Shown: positions 32,875-42,016, counted from the first letter of the stretch. The stretch: DNA of 64,000 nt from Salinimicrobium gaetbulicola (GCF_042676025.1 NZ_JBHTJP010000032.1:744001-808000), one strand, 5' to 3'. Translations and numbers: made by a program. Notes: generated from the letters alone by a model not told the origin.

Positions 32875-33108
32875 ATGTATCCTCAACCAGACTATAAGGC
32901 CCTCATCGACCTGGCCCACGCTAAAATGTTCTTCGGAAAGTATAAAGGAAGATACCTTTCTGAACTTCCTGAATTCTATCTGGTCTGGTTCAGGCAGCAG
33001 GGATTTCCGAAGGGAAAATTAGGCGACCAGCTTCAGCAGGTGCTTGAAATGAAAGTAAATGGTATGGAGCAGATTTTGAGAACCATACGGCAGAAGTATC
33101 CGCGCTAG
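32875..33108 (+). CDS. DUF3820 family small protein
   Basis: A 77-residue protein of DUF3820, beginning MYPQPDYKALIDLAHAKM and containing the family core FFGKYKGRYLSELPEFYLVW, followed by QGFPKGKLGDQLQQVLEMK. Its short length and lack of catalytic residues fit a nucleic-acid- or protein-binding adapter. The fold is also found in the exonuclease X C-terminal region, so a link to DNA metabolism is possible but unproven. It lies between the divergent GH3-like gene and pyrG. A TTTGC four bases upstream of the ATG gives a leaderless-like start. Confidence 0.78.
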   Translation: MYPQPDYKALIDLAHAKMFFGKYKGRYLSELPEFYLVWFRQQGFPKGKLGDQLQQVLEMKVNGMEQILRTIRQKYPR

Positions 33109-33239
33109 GTACTTCATCGCCTTGAGCCTTTAAAAGCCTTAAAGTTTTCATAACATATTCCCGCTTAGATGGTTTCTTTTTCTATTCTTCTTTGTATTTT
33201 AGCGCCCTGAATAAACAACGCAGCAAACACACTTTCATA

Positions 33240-34877
33240 ATGGCCCAAACCAAGTATATTTTTGTCACCGGCGGCGTTTCCTCTTCCCTGGGAAAAGGAA
33301 TTATAGCTGCATCTTTGGCGAAATTATTACAAGCGCGTGGTTATAAAACCACTATTCAGAAACTTGACCCCTACATTAATGTCGACCCCGGAACTTTGAA
33401 TCCCTACGAACATGGGGAATGCTATGTTACCGAAGATGGAGCCGAGACAGATCTGGACCTGGGGCATTACGAACGTTTTCTGAACGTAAATACCTCACAG
33501 GCAAATAATGTCACCACCGGTAGAATTTACCAGAGCGTGATCGAAAAAGAACGCCGCGGGGAATTTCTTGGAAAAACGGTGCAGGTCGTTCCACACATTA
33601 CTAATGAGATCAAGGAACGCATTCAGCAACTTGGCAAAAATCATGAGTATGACATTGTGATCACCGAAATAGGTGGTACTGTAGGTGACATTGAGTCACT
33701 TCCATATATTGAAGCAGTTCGTCAATTGAAATGGGAATTGGGTGATGATAACGCCCTTGTCATTCATTTGACCCTGGTTCCTTTCCTTTCTGCCGCAGGT
33801 GAATTAAAGACAAAACCTACTCAACACAGCGTTAAAACGTTGATGGAAAGCGGGATCAAAGCAGATATCCTTGTTTGCCGTACAGAACATGAACTGTCTG
33901 ACGATATTAGAAGAAAACTGGCACTTTTCTGCAACGTAAAGCAGGAGGCAGTGATACAGTCTATAGATGCTTCTACTATATATGATGTTCCAAATATGAT
34001 GCTGGAGGAAGGTCTTGACAAAGTGACTTTAAAGAAACTGGCACTTTCAGATGAAACCTCTCCAAACCTAACCCATTGGAATGAATTTTTGAAGAGACAT
34101 AAAAACCCGAAGTACGAAGTAACCATCGGGCTTATTGGAAAATATGTTGAACTGCAGGATTCTTATAAATCAATTCTGGAAGCTTTCATACATGCCGGAG
34201 CCGCAAACGAGGTTAAGGTCAATATTGAAAGCATTCATTCAGAATTCATAAATGACACCACCATACAGAACAAGATCTCCCATTTGGACGGGATCCTTGT
34301 CGCTCCCGGTTTTGGAGAACGAGGTGTGGAAGGTAAGATCGATGCCGTACGTTTTGCCAGAGAAAACAACTTACCGTTTTTGGGAATCTGCCTGGGAATG
34401 CAAATGGCTGTGATCGAATTTGCCAGAAACGTGCTCAAATTGAAAAATGCTAATTCCACCGAAATGGATCCAAATACTCCCCATCCTGTCATTGATTTGA
34501 TGGAAGAACAAAAGGAGATCACCCATATGGGAGGAACCATGCGTTTAGGATCGTGGAAATGCTCTTTAAAGGAAGGCTCCATTGCTGAAAGTGTTTATGG
34601 AACCCGAGAAATCGCTGAAAGACACAGACATCGCTACGAATACAATAATAAATATGCTGATAAATTGGAAACTCAAGGAATGGTAAGCACCGGGATCAAC
34701 CCTGACACAAAGTTGGTTGAGATCGTTGAAATTCCCGAGCATCCATGGTTTATTGGAGTACAGTATCACCCCGAATACAAGAGTACGGTAGCAAATCCGC
34801 ACCCGTTATTTGTAGCTTTTGTAAAAGCAGCCAAAGAGTATTCAAAAAAGAAAAATGGTGCCAGCTTGGCACAATAA
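33240..34877 (+). CDS. pyrG: CTP synthase
   Basis: PyrG, 545 residues, aminates UTP to CTP with glutamine and ATP. The synthase domain begins YIFVTGGVSSSLGKGI, with P-loop-like and Mg-binding parts in DPYINVDPGTLNPYEHGE and GGTVGDIESLPYIEA. The class I glutamine amidotransferase domain has the nucleophile in LGICLGMQ (about residue 384) and the His-Glu pair in QYHPEYKS. I chose the ATG at 33240 (MAQTKYIF); an earlier in-frame ATG at 33192 would add 16 unusual residues. It lies 71 bp upstream of yidC, in the same orientation. Confidence 0.98.
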   Translation: MAQTKYIFVTGGVSSSLGKGIIAASLAKLLQARGYKTTIQKLDPYINVDPGTLNPYEHGECYVTEDGAETDLDLGHYERFLNVNTSQANNVTTGRIYQSVIEKERRGEFLGKTVQVVPHITNEIKERIQQLGKNHEYDIVITEIGGTVGDIESLPYIEAVRQLKWELGDDNALVIHLTLVPFLSAAGELKTKPTQHSVKTLMESGIKADILVCRTEHELSDDIRRKLALFCNVKQEAVIQSIDASTIYDVPNMMLEEGLDKVTLKKLALSDETSPNLTHWNEFLKRHKNPKYEVTIGLIGKYVELQDSYKSILEAFIHAGAANEVKVNIESIHSEFINDTTIQNKISHLDGILVAPGFGERGVEGKIDAVRFARENNLPFLGICLGMQMAVIEFARNVLKLKNANSTEMDPNTPHPVIDLMEEQKEITHMGGTMRLGSWKCSLKEGSIAESVYGTREIAERHRHRYEYNNKYADKLETQGMVSTGINPDTKLVEIVEIPEHPWFIGVQYHPEYKSTVANPHPLFVAFVKAAKEYSKKKNGASLAQ

Positions 34878-34948
34878 CCGCAATTGGTCAGGAATTTGAC
34901 TAAAGCACTGAAAGCGGAAAACACCGCATTATTTATTTATACCTTAAA

Positions 34949-36787
34949 ATGGAAGAAAAAAAGTTAGACATCAATTCCCTCATCGGATTCGTTTTAATTG
35001 GAGGAATCCTGATCTGGATGTTGTACATGAATCAATCTGCTCCGGAAGAGATCACACCTGAAGGACAAACAGAACAGGTAGTAGACTCCCCGGAACCAAC
35101 AATAGAACAACCTGAAACCAACCTGGCTGTGACAGATTCAGCTGCGGTGGCAGCTGCGCAAAGCAAGCTGGGAGCTTTCGGATATTCAGCTACTTTACCT
35201 TCAGCTTCAGAAAATACCACAACCGTTGAAAATGACCTTTTAGAACTAAAGATCGACAACAAGGGTGGTTATATTTCCGAAGCAAGACTGAAGAATTACA
35301 AGACTTACGACTCTATTCCGGTTTATCTCATAAAGGATGGAAACTCGGCTTTCAATATTAATTTCACTACAACTGACGGGCGAGTTCTGGATACTCAAAA
35401 CATGTATTTTGAGCCTACGGTGACCAAAAATGGTGAAAACACAGTGGTCTCCATGAAATTGAAGGTTTCGCCAAACGAATATCTTGAATACCGATATGTA
35501 CTGAAACCGGGCGACTATATGATGGACTTCAGTATTCGTTCTCAGGGATTAAATGATGTCTTCAATTCTACCAATCCTCTTACACTAGACTGGAAACTTA
35601 AGGGTTACAGACACGCCAAGAGTATTTCTTACGAAAACCGTTACACTGAAATTATTTACGAATATGGCGGAGGTGACGATGATTATGTAACCGATGGAGA
35701 TGATGAAGAGGAAGATGTTACATATGTTGCCTACAAGCAGCACTTCTTTACCTCCATTCTTCTTACCGACACTCCTTTTGAAACCGGTAAATTCGTTTCC
35801 AAGAATTTGGTAGATGATGAAGAAGTAGATACTGTTTACACTAAATCATTTGCCTCTACGCTTCCACTTCAGCTTAAAGGTGGAGAGTTAAATTACAACA
35901 TGAACTGGTATTATGGTCCAAGTGATTACCAGATCCTTAATAATTACGACCGTAACCTTGACGAAGTGATGCCACTTGGATGGGGAATTTTCGGATGGAT
36001 AAATAAGCATATTTTCATTCCGTTCTTCGGGTTTTTAAGTTCATTCCTGCCAAGCTATGGTATTGCCATTATAGTAATGACCATTGTGGTACGTATCGTT
36101 CTTTCACCGGTAACTTATAAATCTTACTTAAGTCAGGCTAAGATGAAGGTTTTAAGACCTGAGATCACTGAACTTAATGAGAAGTTTAAGGATAACCCTA
36201 TGAAGAAGCAGCAGGAAACAATGAAGCTGTACAGTAAAGCGGGAGCCAGCCCAATGAGTGGTTGTTTACCGGCCTTGATGCAGATCCCGGTTTTCTACGC
36301 CTTATTCCAGTTTTTCCCAAGCGCATTCCAGTTAAGGCAAAAAGGATTTCTGTGGGCTGATGACCTTTCCAGTTATGATACAATTGCAGAACTTCCGTTC
36401 ACAATTCCATTTTATGGAGATCACGTAAGTCTCTTCCCGATTCTTGCTTCTATCGCTATTTTCATTTATATGATGATGACCACGGGGCAGAATATGCAGA
36501 GTCAGCAACCGGGAATGCCTAACATGAAATTCATCATGTACCTATCTCCGCTAATGATGTTATTCTTCTTTAATAACTACGCGAGTGGACTGTCTCTTTA
36601 TTATTTCACTTCTAACATGATTACGATAGGTATCATGTTAGTGATCAAAAACTTCATCATTGATGAAGATAAGATCCACGCCAAGATTCAGGAGAATAAA
36701 AAGAAACCAAAGAAACAAGGAAAATTTGCCAGGAAGATGCAGGAGATGATGGAACAGGCAGAGCAACAGAAGAAAGGAAAGAAATAA
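34949..36787 (+). CDS. yidC: Membrane protein insertase YidC
   Basis: YidC, 612 residues, inserts proteins into the inner membrane alone or with SecYEG. It has an N-terminal membrane anchor (GFVLIGGILIWMLYM, residues 9-23), the large periplasmic beta-sandwich domain of Gram-negative members (about residues 80-340), and a C-terminal core of five helices. Visible there: GIAIIVMTIVVRIVLSPVTY, the coiled-coil loop MKVLRPEITELNEKFKDN, and the conserved helix SPMSGCLPALMQIPVFYALF. The C-terminal tail is strongly basic (KKPKKQGKFARKMQEMMEQ), as expected for ribosome contact. Possibly co-transcribed with pyrG. Confidence 0.97.
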   Translation: MEEKKLDINSLIGFVLIGGILIWMLYMNQSAPEEITPEGQTEQVVDSPEPTIEQPETNLAVTDSAAVAAAQSKLGAFGYSATLPSASENTTTVENDLLELKIDNKGGYISEARLKNYKTYDSIPVYLIKDGNSAFNINFTTTDGRVLDTQNMYFEPTVTKNGENTVVSMKLKVSPNEYLEYRYVLKPGDYMMDFSIRSQGLNDVFNSTNPLTLDWKLKGYRHAKSISYENRYTEIIYEYGGGDDDYVTDGDDEEEDVTYVAYKQHFFTSILLTDTPFETGKFVSKNLVDDEEVDTVYTKSFASTLPLQLKGGELNYNMNWYYGPSDYQILNNYDRNLDEVMPLGWGIFGWINKHIFIPFFGFLSSFLPSYGIAIIVMTIVVRIVLSPVTYKSYLSQAKMKVLRPEITELNEKFKDNPMKKQQETMKLYSKAGASPMSGCLPALMQIPVFYALFQFFPSAFQLRQKGFLWADDLSSYDTIAELPFTIPFYGDHVSLFPILASIAIFIYMMMTTGQNMQSQQPGMPNMKFIMYLSPLMMLFFFNNYASGLSLYYFTSNMITIGIMLVIKNFIIDEDKIHAKIQENKKKPKKQGKFARKMQEMMEQAEQQKKGKK

Positions 36788-36810
36788 GAATTTCTTAAAT
36801 ATATTAAATC

Positions 36811-36837
36811 GAAAAGCCCGGCAAAACCGGGCTTTTC
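36811..36837 (+). terminator. yidC terminator
   Basis: GAAAAGCCCGG / CCGGGCTTTTC hairpin with a 5-nt loop, then T-rich sequence, 24 bp after the stop codon. It could also act for the convergent FAS1 gene. Confidence 0.85.
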
Positions 36838-36867
36838 TCCTTCAACAACTTACTCAAACCTAGCAAA

Positions 36868-37845
36868 TCAGAGTTCGGGTAATAACACAGTGTCCAGTAC
36901 ATGTATCACTCCATTATTGGCCTGCACATCTGCAGCAATAACGGTTGATGTTCTGCCGTTGGCATCTGTGATGGTAACATCATCTCCCAGGTTTACAGTG
37001 AAAGATTGATTTGCTAAAGTTGGAACTTCCATGCCATCTGTAAGATCTGTTGATCTAACATTAGCATTCGCTACGACATGGTAGCTTAAAGTTGCCGCAA
37101 GGACTTCTGTTGAAATATCATCTAAGCTGGAAACTTCCAGTTCTTCCAATAAAGCTATAAAAGCATCATTGGTGGGGGCAAAAACTGTAAAGGGGGCTGG
37201 ATCTGAAGTTGCCATTAAGGTTTCAACAAATGTAAAGTCTTCTTCTCGTGTAAGAGCAGCGACCAGAATTTCAAACGACGGATCAGCCAGTGCGAAGGTT
37301 GTAATATCAGGAAGACCTATCACCGCATCCACGGCGTGAATTACTCCATTATCTACTTCTACATTTGGAGTTACAACATTCGACACACCGTTTATGGTTA
37401 CTCCGTCTACAGTACTTATGTACATGCTCAAATTTTCACCGGAAGCGCTTCCCACGGCCTGACTTTCAATATATCCTGTGGTAAGGTCAGAAGACATAAT
37501 CACCCCGGGTTGAACATGGTTTAATAATACCTGTCTTAAAGCCGGAACAGGGACTTCGTCCAGAGAAGCAAAACCATTGGCCTCCAAAAATGCTGCAAAA
37601 GCATCATTATCCGGAGCAAATACAGTGTAATTCGCTGTGCCGTCCAGAGTAGCTGTTAGGTCTGCGACTTCAAGAGCAGCCAGTAAAGATGTGTAGTTCT
37701 CATTGCCGGCCACAAAGTCGGCAATAGTTACGGTAACTTCCGGTTCAGGAGTCACCATTGCATCATCGTCATCACTACATGCTGTGAAGGATAGGAATAG
37801 AATTCCCATTGCAGTGATCTTTGCTAAGTTTAATAAAGTTTTCAT
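36868..37845 (-). CDS. Fasciclin (FAS1) domain lipoprotein
   Basis: A 325-residue exported lipoprotein: signal peptide ending FLSFTAC with the lipid-bearing Cys at 23, then an acidic SDDDDAM spacer. It holds two FAS1 domains: the first from about residue 40 (NYTVFAPDNDAFAAFL ... GVIHAVDAVIGLPD) and the second from about residue 185 (PFTVFAPTNDAFIALL ... GVIHVLDTVLLPEL). FAS1 modules mediate extracellular adhesion. Bacteroidota FAS1 lipoproteins are common, and their role on the cell surface is mostly unproven. A -7 box lies upstream at 37869-37876. No neighbours on the same strand suggest an operon. Confidence 0.9.
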   Translation of the reverse strand: MKTLLNLAKITAMGILFLSFTACSDDDDAMVTPEPEVTVTIADFVAGNENYTSLLAALEVADLTATLDGTANYTVFAPDNDAFAAFLEANGFASLDEVPVPALRQVLLNHVQPGVIMSSDLTTGYIESQAVGSASGENLSMYISTVDGVTINGVSNVVTPNVEVDNGVIHAVDAVIGLPDITTFALADPSFEILVAALTREEDFTFVETLMATSDPAPFTVFAPTNDAFIALLEELEVSSLDDISTEVLAATLSYHVVANANVRSTDLTDGMEVPTLANQSFTVNLGDDVTITDANGRTSTVIAADVQANNGVIHVLDTVLLPEL

Positions 37846-38188
37846 AAGAATAGATTTAAATTATGATTCAAATATAAACCATAAACCAACTACATGATGT
37901 TTAAATTTAGTTAAATTTAATTAAACAATAAATTATTTAGGCAATTAGATAGGATTCATATGTTTAAACTTGAAAAAATATTTTAAAACATTTTGATATT
38001 TCACAGCTTAGAATTAGAAGAAATGAACAATTAGGACATTTTCATCCAAATTGCAAAAAATGCGCTCTAAAATTGAATTTTATACAAATCCATTTAAAAA
38101 TTAACAGATAAAAACTTATTTTTATGATAATCAGAGAATTACAACTGATCAAAATGTTTAACTTTAATTGGACCAAAAAAAAGTAATT
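37846..38188. other. Gene-free AT-rich interval
   Basis: About 340 bp between the FAS1 gene (-) and the first lipocalin-like lipoprotein gene (+). It contains the FAS1 promoter box (37869-37876, minus strand TATATTTG). The rest is very A+T rich with no long ORF and no clear hairpin. Nothing else recognised. Confidence 0.6.
37869..37876 (-). promoter_or_regulatory. -7 box for the FAS1 lipoprotein gene
   Basis: Minus strand TATATTTG, matching TAnnTTTG, 24 bp upstream of the ATG. Confidence 0.5.
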
Positions 38189-38575
38189 ATGAAAAAGTAT
38201 GTTGTATTCCTGTTATTGATCGGAGTATTTAGTTTTTCCGGATGTAATAATGATGATGACGGAGGACGCGAAGATCCTATTATAGGTGATTGGATTTTAA
38301 CAGATGTAACCCCGGCTGTGATTGATATTAATTGCCCAAATGACACTACTATAAGTATAAATGGAGATAGTACGGTGCAATCTTCCTTCTATCTACAAGA
38401 AAATAATTGTAACCTGCAGCAAGAAACCGGTTCCTGGACATATAATGGAGGTTCTTCCTATACCATTGAGTTCCCCGAGTTAGGAGACGTACAGGGAACC
38501 ACAAGTTTCACGGAGACAGACACCTTCACCTTCACTACAGAAGGTGCGGTTCTTACTTTCGAGCGCTTGCTTTAG
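38189..38575 (+). CDS. Lipocalin-like lipoprotein, paralog 1
   Basis: A 128-residue exported lipoprotein with lipobox FSFSGC (Cys19) and an acidic NNDDDGG spacer. The mature domain begins GDWILTDVTP, then a beta-strand-rich middle with NNCNLQQETGSW and EFPELGDVQGTTSF, and ends TFTFTTEGAVLTFERLL. This resembles the lipocalin-like beta-barrel domain frequent in Bacteroidota lipoproteins. An upstream in-frame TTG at 38168 would add seven residues; I chose the ATG at 38189 because it gives a normal signal peptide. A close paralog follows 142 bp downstream. Ligand unknown. Confidence 0.72.
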   Translation: MKKYVVFLLLIGVFSFSGCNNDDDGGREDPIIGDWILTDVTPAVIDINCPNDTTISINGDSTVQSSFYLQENNCNLQQETGSWTYNGGSSYTIEFPELGDVQGTTSFTETDTFTFTTEGAVLTFERLL

Positions 38576-38595
38576 ACTCAAAAAATCTTCTGTAT

Positions 38596-38627
38596 AGAGA
38601 TAGCAGCCTCCTGCTATCTCTTATTTT
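38596..38627 (+). terminator. Terminator after lipocalin-like paralog 1
   Basis: AGAGATAGCAG-cctc-CTGCTATCTCT (38596-38621), followed by a T-rich run; exact arms. Confidence 0.85.
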
Positions 38628-38717
38628 TTTGGGATACATTTAAGAATTGATATTTGGCGCAGTCAAACTTAATTATGAATTTTCCTTACTTAATCTACTA
38701 ACCATAATCTACCTATT

Positions 38718-39137
38718 ATGAAACTACTTAAAAAACACCTTATTCTCCTTTTGGTAACCGGATTGTTCTCGCTTAGCTCCTGTAGCAGTGATGATGGCGA
38801 CACCGAATCTAATACGGTCATTGGGACATGGACACTCGTTGAAATAAATCCCACTGCCTGGGATCTAGAAGAGTGCCCAGATAAACCATTAATCACTTTT
38901 AATGATGATGATACTGCAGATTGGGTTCTTTATTCCCAGAACAACAATTGCGAAGGACAAACAGATGAAGCAACCTGGAAAAAAATATCAGCAACAGAGT
39001 ACTCTATAACCATACCTGAGCAAGGCACTTTTGAGGGCACAGTTACTTTTGAAAGTTCTCAGAAATTCACATTCGATACATTTTATAAACTCGATGCCTC
39101 TACTAGTATTCCTGTTCGGTTAACTTTTCAAATGTAA
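38718..39137 (+). CDS. Lipocalin-like lipoprotein, paralog 2
   Basis: A 139-residue exported lipoprotein, related to the one just upstream: lipobox FSLSSC (Cys22), acidic SSDDGDTES spacer, GTWTLVEINPT versus GDWILTDVTP, ENNC/QNNNC, IPEQGTFEGTVTF versus FPELGDVQGTTSF. The similarity covers the whole protein, so it is a tandem duplication. The gene has its own terminator downstream. Function unknown; the fold suggests small-molecule or surface binding. Confidence 0.72.
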   Translation: MKLLKKHLILLLVTGLFSLSSCSSDDGDTESNTVIGTWTLVEINPTAWDLEECPDKPLITFNDDDTADWVLYSQNNNCEGQTDEATWKKISATEYSITIPEQGTFEGTVTFESSQKFTFDTFYKLDASTSIPVRLTFQM

Positions 39138-39155
39138 ATTTTAAAAGTATTTAAA

Positions 39156-39190
39156 ATCAAAAAAGCGGCCCGAATGGCCGCTTTTTTGAT
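39156..39190 (+). terminator. Terminator after lipocalin-like paralog 2
   Basis: ATCAAAAAAGCGGCC-cgaat-GGCCGCTTTTTTGAT: 15-bp exact arms with a long T-run, 18 bp after the stop. Confidence 0.9.
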
Positions 39191-39224
39191 TTTTGACCGA
39201 GTGTTTACCGATCCGGAAGACTTC

Positions 39225-39254
39225 TTGAAACTGGCATATTTTATGTATTTTTGC
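39225..39254 (+). promoter_or_regulatory. mnmA promoter
   Basis: TTG at 39225-39227, 18-bp spacer and TATTTTTGC at 39246-39254; leader of about 40 nt to the ATG at 39297. Confidence 0.6.
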
Positions 39255-39296
39255 CATCAAATAATTAGTACGTCAAAAGGCGTTTTTTGAAGGTTT

Positions 39297-40484
39297 ATGA
39301 AACGAGTAGTTGTAGGTTTATCGGGTGGAGTAGATTCAAGTGTCGCGGCATATTTGCTGAAAGAACAGGGTTATGAAGTAATAGGCCTGTTCATGAAGAA
39401 CTGGCATGATGACTCTGTGACCATCTCCAAGGAATGCCCCTGGCTGGATGATTCAAATGACGCTATGCTGGTTGCCGAAAAACTGGGCATCCCTTTCCAG
39501 ACCGTAGATCTTAGTGAGGAATACAAGGAGCGTATTGTGGACTACATGTTCAACGAATATGAAAAAGGTCGAACTCCAAATCCGGACGTGCTCTGCAACC
39601 GAGAGATCAAATTTGACGTCTTCATGAAGATCGCGCTTTCCTTAGGTGCAGATTATGTTGCTACAGGGCATTATTGCCGCAAAAGCGAAACCAAAGTGAA
39701 TGGGGAACCTGTTTACCAGCTTCTCTCCGGAAAAGATCAAAATAAGGACCAGTCCTATTTTCTGTGTCAATTATCCCAGGAGCAACTTTCCAAAACTTTG
39801 TTCCCAATTGGAGAACTTCAGAAAAGTGAGGTCAGGAAAATTGCCGCGGAACAAGATCTTGTTACTGCCGAAAAAAAGGATTCCCAGGGACTTTGCTTTA
39901 TCGGAAAAGTTCGTCTTCCGGAATTTCTTCAGCAGAAACTTCAGCCAAAAGAAGGTGCTATTGTGGAGATCGATGCTTCCGAAGAAATATACCAGAACGA
40001 AACTCCATCTTTCAGCAATAAGATTGAAGAGCTAGAATTTTTATCAAGCAAATATCAGTACGACCCAAAAGACGGAAAGATCGTGGGCAAACATCAGGGA
40101 GCGCATTACTTTACAAAAGGACAGCGAAAAGGACTGGCAGTGGGAGGAACACCAGAGCCACTTTTCGTGATTGAGACCAGTGTGGAAGACAATGTCATAT
40201 ATACCGGACAGGGAAAAGACCACCCCGGAATTTATCGCCGCGCTCTTTTAATTTCTCCGGAAGAAACCCATTGGGTAAGACCCGATCTAAAAATTGAGAA
40301 CGGGGAAGAAATGAAAGTCCAGGCAAGGATCAGATACCGTCAACCTTTACAGGAGGCTACCCTTCACCAGACTGAAAAAGGTCTATATGTTGTTTTTGAA
40401 AAACCTCAAGCTTCGATAACCGAAGGACAATTCGTCGCCTGGCACCTTGATGATGAACTCATTGGTTCTGGCGTGATATCTTAA
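39297..40484 (+). CDS. mnmA: tRNA-specific 2-thiouridylase MnmA
   Basis: MnmA, 395 residues, thiolates U34 of glutamate, glutamine and lysine tRNAs using ATP and sulfur relayed by TusE or IscS-type donors. The PP-loop SGGVDSS is at residues 9-15, the catalytic cysteine in NPDVLCNREIKF near residue 100, and the second (persulfide-receiving) cysteine in GLCFIGKV near residue 200. The central and C-terminal domains (QARIRYRQPLQEA) are complete. Length exceeds the E. coli enzyme (368) by an insert near 225-260, usual for Bacteroidota. It lies 13 bp upstream of the NMO-like gene. Confidence 0.96.
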   Translation: MKRVVVGLSGGVDSSVAAYLLKEQGYEVIGLFMKNWHDDSVTISKECPWLDDSNDAMLVAEKLGIPFQTVDLSEEYKERIVDYMFNEYEKGRTPNPDVLCNREIKFDVFMKIALSLGADYVATGHYCRKSETKVNGEPVYQLLSGKDQNKDQSYFLCQLSQEQLSKTLFPIGELQKSEVRKIAAEQDLVTAEKKDSQGLCFIGKVRLPEFLQQKLQPKEGAIVEIDASEEIYQNETPSFSNKIEELEFLSSKYQYDPKDGKIVGKHQGAHYFTKGQRKGLAVGGTPEPLFVIETSVEDNVIYTGQGKDHPGIYRRALLISPEETHWVRPDLKIENGEEMKVQARIRYRQPLQEATLHQTEKGLYVVFEKPQASITEGQFVAWHLDDELIGSGVIS

Positions 40485-40497
40485 AAAAACTATTTGA

Positions 40498-41439
40498 ATG
40501 GCAAACAGAATTACCCAACTCTTCGACATAAAATACCCTATTATCCAGGCAGGAATGATCTGGGCGAGCGGATGGAAACTCGCAAGTGCAGTAAGTAATG
40601 AAGGAGGTCTGGGAATTATTGGTGCCGGATCCATGTACCCCGATGTACTAAGGGAGCATATTCAAAAATGTAAAAAAGCGACCGATAAACCTTTCGCAGT
40701 TAATGTTCCAATGCTCTACCCTAACCTGGAAGAGATCATGGAGATCATTATTGACGAAGACGTAAAGATCGTATTTACCTCAGCCGGTAATCCCAAAACA
40801 TGGACCTCTCACCTTCAGGAAAGAGGGATCAAAGTAGTCCACGTGGTAAGTAGTGTGAAGTTTGCTCTTAAAGCCGAACAGGCCGGTGTAGACGCTGTGG
40901 TGGCCGAAGGTTTTGAAGCGGGAGGACATAACGGCAGGGATGAAACGACCACTTTCACCCTGATCCCCATGGTTAAGGAAAAGATACAGATCCCATTGAT
41001 AGCCGCAGGAGGCATCGCCACAGGTCGAGGAATGTTAGCGGCGATGGTACTGGGAGCAGATGCCGTACAGGTAGGTAGTAGGTTCGTTGCAAGCCACGAA
41101 GCTTCTTCTCACCAGGCTTTCAAAGATATGGTCGTAAAGGCACAGGAAGGAGATACGATTCTCACCTTAAAAGAGCTCGCCCCGGTAAGGCTTCTCAAAA
41201 ATCGCTTTTTTGAACAGATCACAGAGCTTTATTCAAAAAACCCTTCTAAAGAAGAACTTATAGAACTTCTAGGGAGAGCGAGGGCCAAAAAGGGCATGTT
41301 TGAGGGAGATCTTGAGGAAGGGGAATTGGAGATCGGGCAGATAGCCGGACTCATCCATGATATTAAACCGGCAGCTGAGATCTTACAGGAGATGATGAGG
41401 GAATTTCACGAAGCCAAAGCCGAGGTTGCCTCCCTTTAA
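40498..41439 (+). CDS. Nitronate monooxygenase/FabK-like flavoprotein
   Basis: A 313-residue FMN-dependent TIM-barrel enzyme. Shown by PIIQAGMIWASGWKLASAVSN at the N-terminus, GAGSMYPD, EGFEAGGHNG near residue 140 with the catalytic histidine in GGHNG, AAGGIATGRGMLAAMVLGADA, and VQVGSRFVASHEA. The FMN-phosphate glycines are in the AAGGIA and VQVGSR loops. The family contains nitronate monooxygenase, 2-nitropropane dioxygenase and enoyl-ACP reductase FabK; sequence alone does not distinguish them. It is 13 bp after mnmA, so likely co-transcribed. Its stop shares TTAA with the convergent DUF922 gene. Confidence 0.85.
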   Translation: MANRITQLFDIKYPIIQAGMIWASGWKLASAVSNEGGLGIIGAGSMYPDVLREHIQKCKKATDKPFAVNVPMLYPNLEEIMEIIIDEDVKIVFTSAGNPKTWTSHLQERGIKVVHVVSSVKFALKAEQAGVDAVVAEGFEAGGHNGRDETTTFTLIPMVKEKIQIPLIAAGGIATGRGMLAAMVLGADAVQVGSRFVASHEASSHQAFKDMVVKAQEGDTILTLKELAPVRLLKNRFFEQITELYSKNPSKEELIELLGRARAKKGMFEGDLEEGELEIGQIAGLIHDIKPAAEILQEMMREFHEAKAEVASL

Positions 41440-41987
41440 TCGGAAAAAGCATCTAATTTTTTAAGTTCAGAATTTATAAAGGCTTTCCATTTTTTCTGAG
41501 CCTGGTAATTCTGACTATGATCTGTTTCCCGGTCATACCGCTCCTGCATTTGCTTTCGGGAGAATTCGACATCCCGGTAGATCTTTTCAAGCTCCCTTTT
41601 GATCTTGTGCTGCTCAGGAAGCTTATAATCCTCCATGGCTTTTTTAAGTTTTCGGGCATGTAGTTCGGTAATATCAAAGTGCAATTGCTCGTGAGACAAT
41701 AGTTCCCTTGATATTTTATCGGGTTTCACCCAGGAAAGGTCGGGATAAAAATAGGTTTTTACATTAAACAGGAAATCGGTCTGCATTTCAGAAGACCTTA
41801 AAGACCAGGAATAAGATATTCCGGAATTGGTATTCGCATCAAAAAGATTTTCAGGCTCCGGAGCACCTTTAAAATCATCCCAGGTCAAAGATTCTTCCTG
41901 CCAGATCATTTTATTTTCCGGTAACTGCGAAAAACCTTTAGCAACCGCTAACATCAAAAAACAAAAACTAAAAATCCAGCTTTTCAT
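41436..41987 (-). CDS. Secreted DUF922-like putative zinc protease
   Basis: A 183-residue exported protein. A ~20-residue signal peptide precedes QLPENKMIWQEESLTWDDF. The helix at residues 99-110 holds HEQLHFDITELH, an HExxH motif (99-103) with a nearby His110, which suits a small zinc-dependent peptidase. DUF922 is described as a putative secreted protease, but activity is unproven. The C-terminal half is a highly charged helix (KIKRELEKIYRDVEFSRKQM). It is last of a minus-strand run guaA, LysM-protein, OsmC, DUF922. Its stop overlaps the convergent NMO-like stop by 4 bp (41436-41439), leaving no room for a terminator. Confidence 0.75.
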   Translation of the reverse strand: MKSWIFSFCFLMLAVAKGFSQLPENKMIWQEESLTWDDFKGAPEPENLFDANTNSGISYSWSLRSSEMQTDFLFNVKTYFYPDLSWVKPDKISRELLSHEQLHFDITELHARKLKKAMEDYKLPEQHKIKRELEKIYRDVEFSRKQMQERYDRETDHSQNYQAQKKWKAFINSELKKLDAFSD

Positions 41988-42016
41988 CTGTAAATCACAC
42001 CAAAAAATGGACCGTG

